Assembly (NCBI RefSeq): GCF_902686445.1
Contig: NC_062223.1
Span: 41,944,998 to 42,008,997 of the forward strand
DNA length: 64,000 nucleotides
Origin: Sciurus carolinensis
Taxonomy: Eukaryota; Chordata; Mammalia; Rodentia; Sciuridae
Direction: 5' to 3'
Shown piece by piece: positions 1 through 11,157 of the stretch (positions are counted from its first letter, which is position 1; every line of letters begins with the position of its first letter). The notes beneath the pieces are model-generated. The model did not search any database and was not told the origin of the DNA. It saw only the letters and a program-made list of their open reading frames with translations. The position numbers and the translations under genes were made by a program.

Positions 1-240
1 TGGGTACAGCAGGGCATGCCTATAATCCCAGAAGCTCAGGAGGCTGACATAGGAGGATCATAAGTTCAAGGCCAGTCTTAGCAACTTAGTGAGGCTCTAA
101 GCCACTCAGAGAAACCCTGACTCAAAATACATACATACATGCATACACACATACATACATAAATAAATAAAAATAGAAAGGGCTGGGGATGTGGTGCAGT
201 GGTTAAGACCTCTGGGTTCAATCCCCAGTACAAGAAAAAA
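1..240 (+). mobile_element. B1-ID composite SINE
   Basis: A B1/Alu-like half runs from the window edge (GCCTATAATCCCAG, then AGTTCAAGGCCAG and CAACTTAGTGAGGC). It is followed by an A-rich CATA/ATAA linker and an ID half at about 181-228 (GGCTGGGGATGTGG, B-box-like GGGTTCAATCCC) with an A-rich tail. This two-part structure is typical of squirrel genomes. The 5' end may be cut by the window edge. Confidence 0.9.
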
Positions 241-961
241 ATATATAGTAATCCAGTAACAGTTACTTATTATTATTTCAACTGTTATGCACTATATATA
301 ACAGCATGTACCGTACATTTATATAACCATATAACCACAGCACAGTACATTATGTACCAGCCTCCATTATGACTGCAGCATCACTAGGCAACAGAAAATT
401 TTCAGTTGTATTATAATTTATAGGACCCCTGTCTACATATGATCCCTCAGGGACCTGAAGCAGCCTGATGTGGTGTGTGGCTACGTATGTCCTTTCTGAC
501 CACACCTCAACCTACATGTCAAAACTCTTGCAAAAGTATCATCCTCAAGTTCCAAGGATGACATAGCTGTGCTCTGTCTGAGATCATCTCCAGGCAGCCC
601 CGAGAGTCATCATAACTTGACAAATTAGAGTTGAGAAATTACCCTAGCAGGAAATTTGATCTTTCCACGCTACTGCTGTTAAGAGGAACTCAACTTTTCC
701 AGGGAGATTTTACTTCCTTACCACCAGTTTTGGTTGGTGCTTCTGGCTAAAGTTGAAGTCAGTGGTTTCGGACTTCAGCTCTATGCCAAACACACACGAC
801 TGTTGCTGAAAAAGAGAATGAGTGACATTTCCAGCTTGGCTTTCCTTGTGGAGCTACCCTATTGATCACAACTGACATTTACTTCAACATTTCCTAGCAG
901 AAAAATGCCTCCCGATTCTATCTCCTCTGAAAATGCCAACAAATGTGCCCAAGGAAGGGGC
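241..961. other. Unique AT-rich intron
   Basis: No repeat family, open frame or motif cluster was recognised here. It looks like ordinary intron sequence. Confidence 0.5.
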
Positions 962-1002
962 AAAAAAAAAAAAAAAAAAAAAAAGAAGAAGAAGAAGAAG
1001 AA
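962..1002. repeat. A23 tract followed by (GAA)6
   Basis: Twenty-three A residues (962-984) run directly into six GAA units (985-1002). It could be the decayed tail of a lost retroelement, but nothing upstream is recognisable. Confidence 0.95.
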
Positions 1003-1189
1003 TAAATTCATCTATTCTCCTACAACCACACTGCCTGGTTAATATTATAACTTTAATTATTGCTTTGGTTCATGATGGCTCAGGTCGTTAGTCCAACCCT
1101 CACTTGGTATCGATTCTCTTCCTGTTACAAACAAGTATCAGCAAGACACCAAAAATTGCCTGCTCAAGCTTCTTGCGATGCTGGGAGGT

Positions 1190-1380
1190 TATATCATGCA
1201 TATTAAATCTGGCCGGCATTTAGGCTAAAGCAATCTTAACTTTATGATCTTGTTGGTTTTTAAAGCAAATGTTAATGAAATATGCATAACTTATGGCAAA
1301 CGACAATCCCGGTGGGGGTACATTTTAATTAGTATAGTTTGTTCAAAGGAAAGCAAATTTAACTCCTCCTCATCTGTCAC
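1190..1380. promoter_or_regulatory. Candidate conserved enhancer with POU and homeodomain-like motifs
   Basis: The segment contains ATGCATATTAA (1196-1206) and TATGCATAAC (1281-1290), both resembling POU/BRN sites, TTAATTAG (1325-1332, homeodomain type) and TTCAAAGG (1342-1349, TCF/LEF type). It lies outside any repeat I recognise. The function is inferred from motif density only. Confidence 0.3.
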
Positions 1381-1659
1381 CAGGCTGCCCTGTAACCTGA
1401 AGGCAGGGTGAGAGGAGGAAGCAGAGGAGGCCAGAGATGCCTTCCGACACCAACCTGAGGGTCCGGGAGAGGGGCGGGGCCACTGATCAAGTCATTCCCA
1501 GCCATGCTGGCTCTGGACTGCTCTTCTGTGATGAAACATTTGAGCTGATGCACTTCCTAGACTCTGGGTCCATCTTTCAAGGCAGCAGATGACCAGGCAG
1601 GACAAATATTGTAGGTTTGTGGTGATGTCCTTAGCCTTGACATTGGCCTATCATAGGAC

Positions 1660-2000
1660 ACTGTCTTAGTTGCCTAGGGCTGCCATTACAAAGCACCACA
1701 AACCGGTAGCCTAAAACAACAGAAGTGTATTCTCTCACAGTTCTGGAGACCAGAAGTTCAAAAGCAAAGTGCCAGCAGGACCAGGCTCCCTCTGCAGGCT
1801 CTGGAGGAGAGTCCTGGACTCTTTCTAGCTCCTGATGGCTGCTGACAGTCCTTGCCTGGGGATGAACCATTCAACCTCTGTTTCTGTCTTCATGTGGTCC
1901 CGTGCATCTGTCTTTGTGTCCAAATTTCCTTTTTTTTAAGGATCCCGTTGGATGTAGGGCCCACCTGAACACAGTATGATTTCATTAAGATGGTCTTTAT
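1660..2000 (-). mobile_element. MaLR LTR (MLT1/MST type), first part
   Basis: On the plus strand this reads TTAGTTGCCTAGGGCTGCC, then CTAAAACAACAGAAGTG and CTCACAGTTCTGGAGACC, then TGTCCAAATTTCC and GGGCCCACC, which is the reverse complement of an MLT1-type LTR. The element is interrupted and resumes at 2466. Confidence 0.8.
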
Positions 2001-2085
2001 TTTGTGTGTGTGTGGTGCTGGGGATCAGACCCAGAGTCTTGCATGTCCTAGACAAGTGCTCTGTCACTAAGCCATAATCCCAGCC
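2001..2085 (-). mobile_element. ID-type SINE fragment
   Basis: The plus strand shows GTGGTGCTGGGGATCAGACC, CAAGTGCTCTGTCACTAAGC and ATAATCCCAGCC, which is the reverse complement of a tRNA-derived ID element. A short GT run stands where the A-rich tail would be. It lies between the MaLR fragment and the MLT2 LTR. Confidence 0.75.
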
Positions 2086-2459
2086 TGAGACGGTTAATTT
2101 TATGTGTCAACCTGGCTAGGCTATGATACCCAGCTCTTACTCAAACTACCAGTCTAGATGTTGCAGTGAAGGTATTTCTTTAAATGTGATTCACATCTAA
2201 ATCATCTGACTGAGTAAGTGGTGTGGGTGGGCCTCATCCAATCAGTTGAAGGTCTTAGGAGAAAATACTGAGGTCTCTGGAGTAAGAAGGAATTCTGCCT
2301 CCAGTCTGCCTCTGACTCACAGCTGCAACATGAACTCTTTCCCAGGTCTCCAGCCTCCTGGCCTATCCTGCTGATTGTGTACTTGCGTGAGCTAGTCCCT
2401 TAAAACCAATCAATTTCTCTCTCCTACTTTCTGGATTCCCTGGAGAACCTGACTAGACA
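2086..2459 (+). mobile_element. MLT2-type ERVL solo LTR
   Basis: It starts TGAGACGGTTAATTTTATGT and contains GGGTGGGCCTCATCCAATCA, GAATTCTGCCTCCAG and GGTCTCCAGCCTCCTGGCC. It ends GAACCTGACTAGACA. This order matches the MLT2 LTR consensus as I remember it. No internal ERVL sequence is attached. Confidence 0.88.
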
Positions 2460-2465
2460 CTCAAC

Positions 2466-2545
2466 TTCATTCCAAATAAGGTCACACTCAGAGGTCCTGG
2501 GTGGACGTAAATTCTTGGAGGACGCTATTCAACCCAGTGTGGATA
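2466..2545 (-). mobile_element. MaLR LTR (MLT1/MST type), second part
   Basis: CCAAATAAGGTCACACTCAG followed by a variant of GAGGTCCTGGG and CTATTCAACCCAG is the distal part of the LTR that begins at 1660. Its position shows that the ID and MLT2 sequences interrupt an older element. Confidence 0.75.
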
Positions 2546-3425
2546 CGGTGGACTACAGCCTCAATTTCCAAACTTGGTGCTGCAATCTCAGGGCAGCACT
2601 TCCGAGAGCAGGCAGAGAAGCTGTCTCTTGGGCCCTCCCGGACCTGCTGCATCTGAATCCTCACTCTCACAGAGCCCCAAGATCCACGTGTGCGTGACAG
2701 TTTGAGAAGCATGAGGCTAGAAGATCATGTTTCCAGTTGTTTACGGTGTTTGTAATAAAAGGCTTGGCGTCTAGACACAGTAAAAGTCAGATGACACGTA
2801 AGGGTCAAGGAAGAGGAGCTCAGAAAGAACCAGCAGGGAGTTTTGAAAGAAGTCCTCTCTCTTCTTAATCAATGATCACATACACTTCAAGAGCTGAGGC
2901 CAGATACGTATTTGTCGAACAAATGGACAAATGAAGACAGTGGGCTCTTCAAGATAAAGAAGCTCTCTACTGAACTGGCTTCTGTTCACAAGGAAAGCCC
3001 CAAGGCACAGGAGACAGCCTCCATTTCCACCCTCTGAGTCCAGACTGCCCTCCCCACTTCTGGCCCCATTGAGAGGCGCTGCTAGGCTGCTGTGATTACT
3101 CGGTGACTGTGTTGCACTTGAATACCCCAATCTTGCTCTAGGCTCCCACTGAAACTCATGTTGACGTGAAGAAATGTTTCATTTTCAGATCCATATGTAT
3201 GAATTCTTAATGAACTGTGTCAAAGAAATCAAATATTTCCCCCTCCACCCCCACTCTCCGGCATCAGATTTTGACCTTCTGCCAGAACCATAAATCACGT
3301 TCGGCAGGAAGGGAAGCGAGAACCAGGGGATGCTGCACATGGATTAGCCAGTTCATTTCCCTCTATCAGACCTTCACCTGAGCTGTCAGAGGACGGAGAG
3401 AGGATGGAGGGGAAGACAGAATGGG
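2546..3425. other. Unique intron
   Basis: No gene, RNA or repeat was recognised. Short open frames on both strands overlap each other and have no family resemblance. Confidence 0.5.
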
Positions 3426-3426
3426 G

Positions 3427-3490
3427 GAAGGAAGGAGGGAAGGAAGGAAGGAAGGAAGGAAGGAAGGAAGGAAGGAAGGAAGGAAGGAAA
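3427..3490. repeat. GGAA microsatellite
   Basis: Thirteen uninterrupted GGAA units run from 3438 to 3489, preceded by imperfect units from 3427. Such tracts can bind ETS-family proteins, but nothing else here shows regulatory use. Confidence 0.95.
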
Positions 3491-3829
3491 TAAAACAAAC
3501 TTTGAGGACTGTAAACAGTAGGCACTCAATAGTTACTGACTAAAAATTATAGGTCAAAAAAAAAAAAATCAAAATTTAGGTAAAGTTCTTTATTGCCTGA
3601 AAACAGGGTGGTCATCTGAATATCCAGAATCTGAGGGGCATTAAATCTTTGCTCTTGTCATTTGGCAGTACATTTTTTTTTTTTTAAATAAGATGCCTTA
3701 AAAGTGGGGTAAATACAAGATGAGAGTTTTGAAAAAAGTAGAATGAGAAAAAATGACTTCCTTTTTTCAAGAGTACTTCCCTAGAATTTTCACGAACTAC
3801 GAAAAATACAGCAGAGTATTCCTAAATAA

Positions 3830-4500
3830 AATCTCAATCAATACTTAAAAGAAGCAGTGATACTAAAGACAGATACCATTTGTTACCTAGCAATGCAGGA
3901 AGGATTTTTTTTTTAAATGATAATTTCCTATGTTGGCAAGGATATGGAAAAAAAGGGGTCTATCTAAATGCCCGTGGGGGTGTAAATAGATACAGTCCAT
4001 TTGGAACACAATTTAGTAATATAAGTGCAGGGAGCCCTAAGAGTGTTCAGATCTGATATAAATCCTATGGAAAGTTGCCCTAAGGAAGTAATCCAAAATA
4101 TAAAAATAGCTTTAACGACCACAATAGCTTTGTCTGTAGTAACTCACTGGCAAAATCTAAATGTTCACCAATAAGCAAATGGCTAAGTAAAATAAGGTGC
4201 ATCCTTTCGGAAAAAAATTATGCAACCATTAAGAATGCTTATTAAGAGTTTATAACAACATGGGAAAATACTTAACACAAGTAAGAAAATGTCGGATGCA
4301 AACTAATAAATAATACCATAATTATAAGAAAAAAGAGCCTCCATTACCTATGCATAGAAAAAAAATGGAAGGAACTACACCAATTGCTAATAACAATTAT
4401 TTATGGGGTCAGGAAATAAAGGTGTCCATTCCCCTCTGCTACATTTTCCAAACATCCTTTATTTCAGTGGGCATTTTAATAATGACAACAGGACTGCACT
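3830..4500 (+). mobile_element. Ancient L1M LINE 3' end
   Basis: GTTGGCAAGGATATGG, GGAACACAATTTAGTAATAT, TAAGGAAGTAATCCAAAATA, ATTATGCAACCATTAAGAAT and GGAAGGAACTACACCAATTG occur in the order found in the end of ORF2 and the 3' UTR of mammalian L1M elements. The sequence is heavily diverged and has no usable frame. Confidence 0.75.
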
Positions 4501-7384
4501 GTGCAAGTCAGTTGTATGAGTAAGATTTTAAAAGATGCCCCCTTCCATAGACAATAACCAATGAGTCACGGCTAATTCGAGGTGAAGCTGGTTTGTAAAT
4601 ATCAGATTTTCTAATCTAACATCCAGATCTGGGGCCCTGAAGAAGCTGGCTGGCTGCCTGTTTGAAAAGCATCTCTATCCAATTCAAAATACTATGCTTA
4701 AGAAGTTACAGAAGAGTCAGAGCTGTCAGCTGTAACCCACTGGCTCCGGCGTGAGTCAGGCGGCTGTCATGGGCACTCCATTTGCTGAAGTTCATTCACG
4801 GGAAGGGGCTCTGCCATGCAGGCTGCAGAGCAGATGCATGGACAGTCAGAGATTGGATTGGACGCCGTTCCTTGCCAGTGATCATCCCTAGTTGCAGTGT
4901 GTTCTTTCCCTGGCAAGTCTGTGCACTTGACAGCTCTCCTCTCCGGCTTTTTGACCCCATTCAAGCAAAAATTTTTGAAGCAGGCCATCTGTCTCTGGAA
5001 ATGAGGAGCGATTTAAGGCCAGATGCAAGGTGCGGGAGTAGGGGAACGATGTCATTGGAGTGATGGGCTTATTGATATTTCTTCTAAGTGGCTGACTTGT
5101 TCAATTTTAAGTAAATCAACTCTTGGGTTACATAAACAGATTCAGCAGCAGCAGCAGCAGGCTGCTTGCCATGGGCAACCCACTCCATGCCCATGTGCTT
5201 CATGTATGGCATCTGTGCAAAGCTTGTCCGTGAAGCCTGTGGATGGAGCGTGGCAGAGGTCCACAGACTCAGTCATGATGATGGCTCTGGAGTGACCCAG
5301 AGGATCGCTAAGGGCAGTGGCAGGAGGTAGGAGAGATGTCTTAATTCAGCCGTGTCACCGACTGCCTCTCACTGGAAGCTCTGCGTCTCTATTTTTGTAA
5401 TCCAGTCAGGCAGGACATGGATCAAAGCAGTAAGGGTGAAGCTACTCAGCAATACTGACAGAGCAGAAAAGGGGCGCTAGGTTCAGGCGCCTCGTTCAAT
5501 GCTCTCAACCAGTGGACTGCAACCAACTTTATCGATACCTTTTTTCGGACAATATCCCCCCAATGGATGCATGTTGATTTATATTACAGACATGATCCCC
5601 TGTTGACCTACAGGTTAAATACAGAACTTTTTTTTAGTGTAAAAAAATATCTACTCGACGCCCAAAGAATCAACTGCACAAATCCTCTGAAAAACTATTG
5701 AAAGTACTCAAGTGAGTTGTCAAATGTGTGTGGCACTGATGGGCCAGAAAAGGAGGCCATCGGAGGGAAGTGCATTTCAAAGGATCCCCACCTCTGGTTG
5801 GTAGGTATCTGACATCAGCATCCTCCAAATCCACCCACCCACACTGGGTACCCCACTTGACCTCGCCACAGAGCCTATGCAGGAAAGGAAAGTCAAACTT
5901 CACTGATGTGGACCTCGTGGGCTAATTCAAACCAGGCTGGGCTGCAAAGTGCCACCGGGTGGTGTCTCGGAAGAAAGGGTCTGCTGAAGGGCCAGAGTGG
6001 AGGAAGCAGGGAGAACGTTCAGTTGCTGGAAGGGAACAGATTCTTCTCAGGCTCCATTTACATCCAAGTAATCCATCTACCAATCACAAGCAAGTTCTTA
6101 TCCAGACATGAAAGAGGCAACTACCCTTGCTGGAAGCTACCCAGAACTGCTTATCTCCCACTCTTCAGGATTCCAGACCTTCAATGGATCCGCCCTGGCT
6201 CCTGGCCTAATGCATGTGCATGGCTTTCTCTGCCCCTAGATTTAGCCCCTGGAATTTACCTCGCCATCAAACACCCCTGCACACACACGTGGACAAGACA
6301 GAGCAAAGGTCTTTGTTTTAATTACCTGGGGAGGAAGAAGCTGTTTGGCCTCTGGGGTCTGAATCTGTCCTGCTGAATATCACAACTGCTGAGCTCCTGT
6401 AGACAGGATCCAGTTCTAATGACAACCCAGTTTCATCCCTCACATTTGAAATATTCCAGAAAGGAAGGCTTGTCATGAGGAGGGGGTGGGGAAGAGCTGC
6501 AAAGTTGGCCAATGCGCTTGAAAACTGCAGACTTCATGCCAAATTGTAAATTTCCATTGCAAAGCAAGCATTCACTGGCGAATTCAGTCAGTCTTGGGTG
6601 GGAAACTATAGACTTAGGGGCCAGGGTTCGGCTCCTGCCAGAGGGGCTCACAGATGAGGCTCCACTTCCTTCCTCATGCAGTGTCTAGCAGGAGCAGACT
6701 CATTGCCTGGGCCTCCCGTCAGTCATATGCACTTGAGGCCCAGGGCGTCCCTGACTCCCATGTCATTTCTCTGCATTAACATTCTGTCTGGGTTCTTGCT
6801 TCACACTCAACAAGTCTGTTGCAAGCTGTAAATAAGGAGACAAGGGACAGGGAGGGGAGCCAAGAAAGAGTTTCTTCTCACACATGGCGCATAGTGACAA
6901 AACCCACTTAATAATGCACTCTGGAAAGACTCGAGGAAAATCGGACACGCTGCCATTTCCCCCTTGATGAAGAATCCTGCCGGTGGGAGGTGATTGATAT
7001 TCCAATTCTTCAAAAATGCATCTTTCTAAAAATGCAGATTAAACTTTCCAAAATAGCTCTGATACTCCTCCAACTCTCCTTCTTCCCCAGCACCCTGCCC
7101 CCCTCCAGGGCTTAAAAATACCACGCCAAGATTTATATTCGGTTCAAATTTGTTTCGCACACCAAGGCTAAATACAGCTTCTACACCAATCCTGCTTCCA
7201 AGACCACTTACTTGTAAATGTATGAAACTGTAATGGAATGATTTATAGTTTTCCTTTAGCTCTTTCATTGCTGATTTACAGAGATCTCTCCAGGGGTGAT
7301 TATTTTTGGATATTTCCAAGTCTGCAGACTGCATAACTCTTGATAGATGTTAATTCATTCTCAGAGAGTCTTGTGATAACTGAC
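4501..7384. other. Unique intron, including a (CAG)6 run
   Basis: Six CAG units lie at 5143-5160 within a short open frame that has no other protein-like character. The 7020-7380 part is AT-rich with GATTTATAG- and TTAATTC-like motifs and looks conserved in style, but I cannot test that. No repeat family was recognised in the rest. Confidence 0.45.
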
Positions 7385-7505
7385 ACATTTCATTCATTTA
7401 AATGTTTAATGAGCCCCTGTGAAACATTAAGCATAGTAGGACAGGCGCTGGTTAAGGCATGGGCTTGTGTCCTCAAAGAACTCACACTGGTCCTCATCAT
7501 CCTGT
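7385..7505 (-). mobile_element. L2 LINE 3' fragment
   Basis: AAATGTTTAATGAGCCCCTG, AGGACAGGCGCTGG and GTGTCCTCAAAGAACTCACA follow the reverse complement of an L2 3' end (size, storage and tail motifs in order), with much divergence. Confidence 0.5.
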
Positions 7506-7675
7506 GAATCAGAAGATGGGTTGCCACAGTGACTAAATTTACTAGCAAAATAAAACTTCCCTGGTCTGAAGCCCAATTGTACATGTCCACCAAGGCTTCT
7601 GTTTTAGTCCTTCAGCAAGAGGGGCTGGCTGTTCTTGGAAGGGAAATGGAGCTGGCCTCTGAGACCACTGGATCC

Positions 7676-7733
7676 AATCCTCCATCCCTCCATCCCTCCA
7701 TCCCTCTTTCCATCCATCCCTCTGTCCATCACT
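7676..7733. repeat. CCATCCCT microsatellite
   Basis: Imperfect tandem units of CCATCCCT and CCAT run through the segment, with a CTTT interruption. It is a simple repeat with no coding meaning. Confidence 0.9.
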
Positions 7734-8195
7734 CAGAATGAACCAGCAACAAAGTGCAGGATCCAAGGACAGGATTTCTGTCTGCCCTCCCTCCCCCGTT
7801 TATAAATATATCTACAGATCGGTGTCCTCTCTGCCATTTGTGGAAGTGTATGACTCACCCTCTTACAGGGGCTCAGATGCCAACGTCTGATTTCTGCTTC
7901 GAACAGAACTTCCATTTCCTCGATGAGAAAACGCAGATAACGTCATCGGTTCCGCAGGATTCCTGGGGGGACGACGCCCAGAGCCTGACACCTAAAAGGC
8001 TCTTGAAAAATGTCACCTAGTGTCCCCTCTTTCCAAGCAGAAAGAGAAACCAGAGAGCTAGGAAGTCCCCTCTGGGTAAATGGCAGAGAGGGCCTTGTGG
8101 ACCTCATGGATCTGGCTTCCATCTTGGGTCCTCACAAGTTGCTCTAGGACTTCGGGCAGGTCAGTGATGCCTTTTCGTCCTGATTTCTTCTCTGG

Positions 8196-9235
8196 GGAAA
8201 TACTTTTTCTTTTTTTGGTCTTTTCACCTTTCACCTTTTTTACGGGAACATTACATTTGTGCATAATGATGGGACTTGTTGTTACATATCTACACATGCA
8301 CACAATGTAACAATATAAATTGGCCAATATCCCTCCCCAACACTCCCCCCTCCCTCCCTCCCTGCTGCCCACCTTTTGGTCCCTTTTCTCAACTGACCCC
8401 TCCCTTTCCAGGAGATCCACTCCCACCTTTCTTTTCTAGCTTCCACACATGAAAGAAAACACACGACCCTTGACCTTCTGAGTTTGACTTATATAACATA
8501 GTGGTCTCAAGTGCCATCCATTTTCCTGCAAATGCCATAATTTCATTTTTCTTTATGGCTGAATGAAACTCCATTGTGTATATATACTACACTTTGTTTA
8601 TCCATCCATCACTGATGAATACCTGATTGGTTTCGTAGTTTGGCTATTATGACTCATGCTGCTCTAAATATGAGTATGCATGTATCAATATAGAAAGCTA
8701 ACTTTAATTCTTCAGGATAAATACCAAGGAGTGGTATAGCTGGGTCACGTGGTTTTCCATGCCTGGTCTTTTGAGGAACCTCCATACTGATTTCCATAGT
8801 CATAATAATTTATAATCCCATCAACTGTGTAAAAGTGTTCCTTTTCCTCCACATCCTTTCCAGCATGTATTATTGTTGAATTCTTTATGACCACTTTTCT
8901 GGTTGGTCTGAGATAAAATCTCAGTGTAGTTTTGTTTTGTTTTGGTATTGCAGATTAAATCTAGGGTATTTAACCGCTGAGCCGCATCCCCAATCCTTTT
9001 TAATATTTTATTTAGAGACACGGTTTCTCTGAGTTCCTTAGGGCCTTTCTAAGTGGCTGAGGCTGGTTTTGAACTCTAGATCCTCCTGCCTCAGCCTCGA
9101 GAGTCACTGGGATTACAGGTGTGCACCACCAGGTCAGTCTCAATGTAGTTTTTGATTTGCATTTTCCTGATTGCGAATGATGTTGAACACTTTTTCATCT
9201 ATTAGCCAGTTGTATATCTTGTGGAAATACTTTTT
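8196..9235 (-). mobile_element. Young 5'-truncated LINE-1 with target-site duplication
   Basis: The 13-base sequence GGAAATACTTTTT occurs at 8196-8208 and again at 9223-9235, flanking the element. The T-rich run just after the first copy is the poly-A tail read on the other strand. The minus strand encodes an ORF2 C-terminus (MEFHSAIKKNEIMAFAGKW at about 8574-8518) followed by a 3' UTR. Only the last roughly 0.8 kb was inserted, as in ordinary target-primed reverse transcription. A SINE later inserted at 8930-9137. Confidence 0.92.
8930..9137 (-). mobile_element. B1-ID composite SINE nested in the L1
   Basis: It reads, on the plus strand, ID reverse complement (GCTGAGCCGCATCCCCAATC), an A/T linker (TATTTTATTTAGAGACACGG) and B1 reverse complement (CTGGGATTACAGGTGTGCAC). 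An 11-base duplication flanks it: TCTCAGTGTAG at 8919-8929 and TCTCAATGTAG at 9138-9148, with one difference. It therefore inserted after the L1. Confidence 0.92.
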
Positions 9236-9519
9236 AAAATGGAATAGCAGTATAGAAGATCAACTATGATTATAAAGGGAATCAGCATTATGTTATTCAA
9301 AGATCCTCTCCTTGGACAAGCAGAGTTCCTGGTTTGAACAACGAGCTAATAAAAACATTTGAAGGGGGAAAAAAAAATAAGAAAATGACCACTGAGAAAA
9401 TAATTAAAAGAAGACATTTTTTTTTTCTTGCAAAGCTAAATATGCGCTAAGAGAAAAAAAGAACTACTGGGATATGCATTCATGTATCTTATAATTAAAT
9501 ATTTCAAGGAGGATTTGGC

Positions 9520-9960
9520 CCAACCGATGGCTATGTGGAAATCTGCTTCCCCTCCGCCTTATCTGCCCTGGCTGGGAAATCGCGCTGGCTCTCTGCGTGT
9601 GCGATTTTCCTGCAGGTTTCGGGGGGGCACAGGCCTCGAGGCCGCCTACACGGAGCCTAGAGGGTCCCAGAACAAAGCCTGGGTGGCTTGCGATATTTCC
9701 CATAAAGCAGCGCAAGCGACTTTTATCATTTTCCCCAGAAGGTGCCGTCGCCACTCGGATCCAGGTTTGTTCTTTGTGTCTCCGGCAGGCAGCGGGAAGG
9801 GGAAAGATGCTTTTCTTTTTGTCAGAGCGCCGCTTATCTGCTTCACTCACAGCCACGGATTTATAAATTCTCCCGCGACGGTCTTATCAACCCCGAGCAA
9901 GGCGCGCAGACGTGGGGCCCGGTGCTTGCAAGGGGTCCCCGCGAAAGCCCCGTTCTGGTG
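9520..9960. promoter_or_regulatory. CpG-rich intronic segment with four GATA motifs
   Basis: CpG dinucleotides are dense here, in contrast to the CpG-poor intron on both sides. WGATAA motifs occur, all on the minus strand, as TTATCT at 9559-9564 and 9834-9839 and TTATCA at 9723-9728 and 9884-9889. Overlapping frames of up to 212 codons on both strands reflect the high GC content. It could be an enhancer or an alternative promoter of LDLRAD3; there is no TATA box or recognisable first exon. Confidence 0.4.
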
Positions 9961-10189
9961 CTGCCAAGCAGCTACCAGGCTGGAGCAGGCTCCGTGCGCT
10001 GGGCGCTCTGAGGGTGAAGACTTGACGGCATCGTGTCCTGTGCGCCCCGCCCCTGGCCATGGAGAATGGGGACCCCACGGTTCTTCCTCATCTTCCTCGT
10101 TTTTATTCCAACCCACGTGAGACCTCAGCCCGTCCTGCAATCGCCTCGATTTTCTTGCAAGAAAACTGCAATAGGGCTGTCATTTAAAA

Positions 10190-10620
10190 ATTGTTCATTC
10201 ATTCAATAAAGCCTCAAGTGCGCATCTATCCTGTAACAGGCACATTCCTGGCTGACTCAGATACCTTGGTTTACAAAATAAAAACCTCTGCCCTCACAGA
10301 CTGACATGCTAGCAGGGAAGACGGGTGATAAACAGAGAAGCAGTGAGTAGGCCGGAAGTGCTGTGCCCAAAAGCAACCAACAAAAAGCTCCGAGCCAGGG
10401 ACCAAAAGGAAGAATGGGTGGGTGAGGGGTGGGGGAAGGTTGCAGTTTGAAACAGGGCAAAGCAAGTGATGGGGGAGGCCCACTAAGAAGGTAACACCTG
10501 GTAAGGAACTGAAGATGGAAGAGGCGTGCCTGAAGTAGAAGGGGCAGCAGGTTCAAAGGTCCTGGGGAGGGAGAGTCCCTGGTGTGTTTCAGGAACAGCA
10601 AAGGGGATTGTTCTATAAAA
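10190..10620 (-). mobile_element. L2 LINE fragment
   Basis: TTCATTCATTCAATAAAGCC, then CTCTGCCCTCACAGACTGAC, GGGAAGACGGGTGATAAACA, GGTTGCAGTTTGAAACAGGG, AGGCCCACTAAGAAGGTAAC and TTTCAGGAACAGCAAAG occur in the order of the reverse complement of L2. It is one of the better preserved old LINE pieces in the window. Confidence 0.7.
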
Positions 10621-10831
10621 TTGCAAGAACATAAGGGGAATGGATAGGGGCAGTGACTTTTCTAGAATTCTTCAAGCTGTGCTGAGTCCCTCCTTGAAGA
10701 AAACCCTACTGCAATGTTTTTAAACACTGGATCTCTGCCAAATAGTAGCGAGAGAAAATTACCATAGTGGACCAGGGAGAGAAAAAATAAAGAAGGAAAT
10801 AGAACACATTAAAGATAACAGGGTGCTGTAT

Positions 10832-11157
10832 ATAAAAATGTCATCCTCAGAGATTGGTTCTAGGACCCCCTGTGAACACCCAAATCTGAGGATCCTCAAG
10901 TCCCTTATAGAAAATGGTGTGGGATTTGCATATAAGCCACACACAGCCTTCCGTATTCTTTAAATCATCTCTAGATTATTGATTTATTCATTACTTCACA
11001 CAATGCAAATGCTATGTAAACAGCTGTAATAGTGTGCTGTTCAGAAAACAAGGATGAGAAAATCACAGCACAAATGCATTTTTTTTTTCCCCAAATATAT
11101 CTGATCAGCAGTTGGTTGAATCCTTGAAGGCATGGCCTGAAGATGTGGAGGGTCAAA
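10832..11157 (-). mobile_element. MER2-type Tigger DNA transposon
   Basis: GATTGGTTCTAGGACCCCCT, CTCAAGTCCCTTATAGAAAA, TTTAAATCATCTCTAGATTA and CAGTTGGTTGAATCC are diagnostic of the nonautonomous MER2 element in reverse orientation. The length of about 325 bases is close to the full consensus length. It has no transposase. Confidence 0.85.

Noticed and set aside
3295..3525. Frame with repeated FLPS residues
   Set aside because: It is only the translation of the GGAA microsatellite on the minus strand.
5023..5295. Open frame with a polyglutamine run from (CAG)6
   Set aside because: Only the CAG repeat looks unusual. The rest has no domain, and the frame has no splice or transcript context.
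9482..10120. 212-codon frame over the CpG-rich segment
   Set aside because: Frames are open on both strands at once here, which points to high GC content. The segment is better explained as regulatory.
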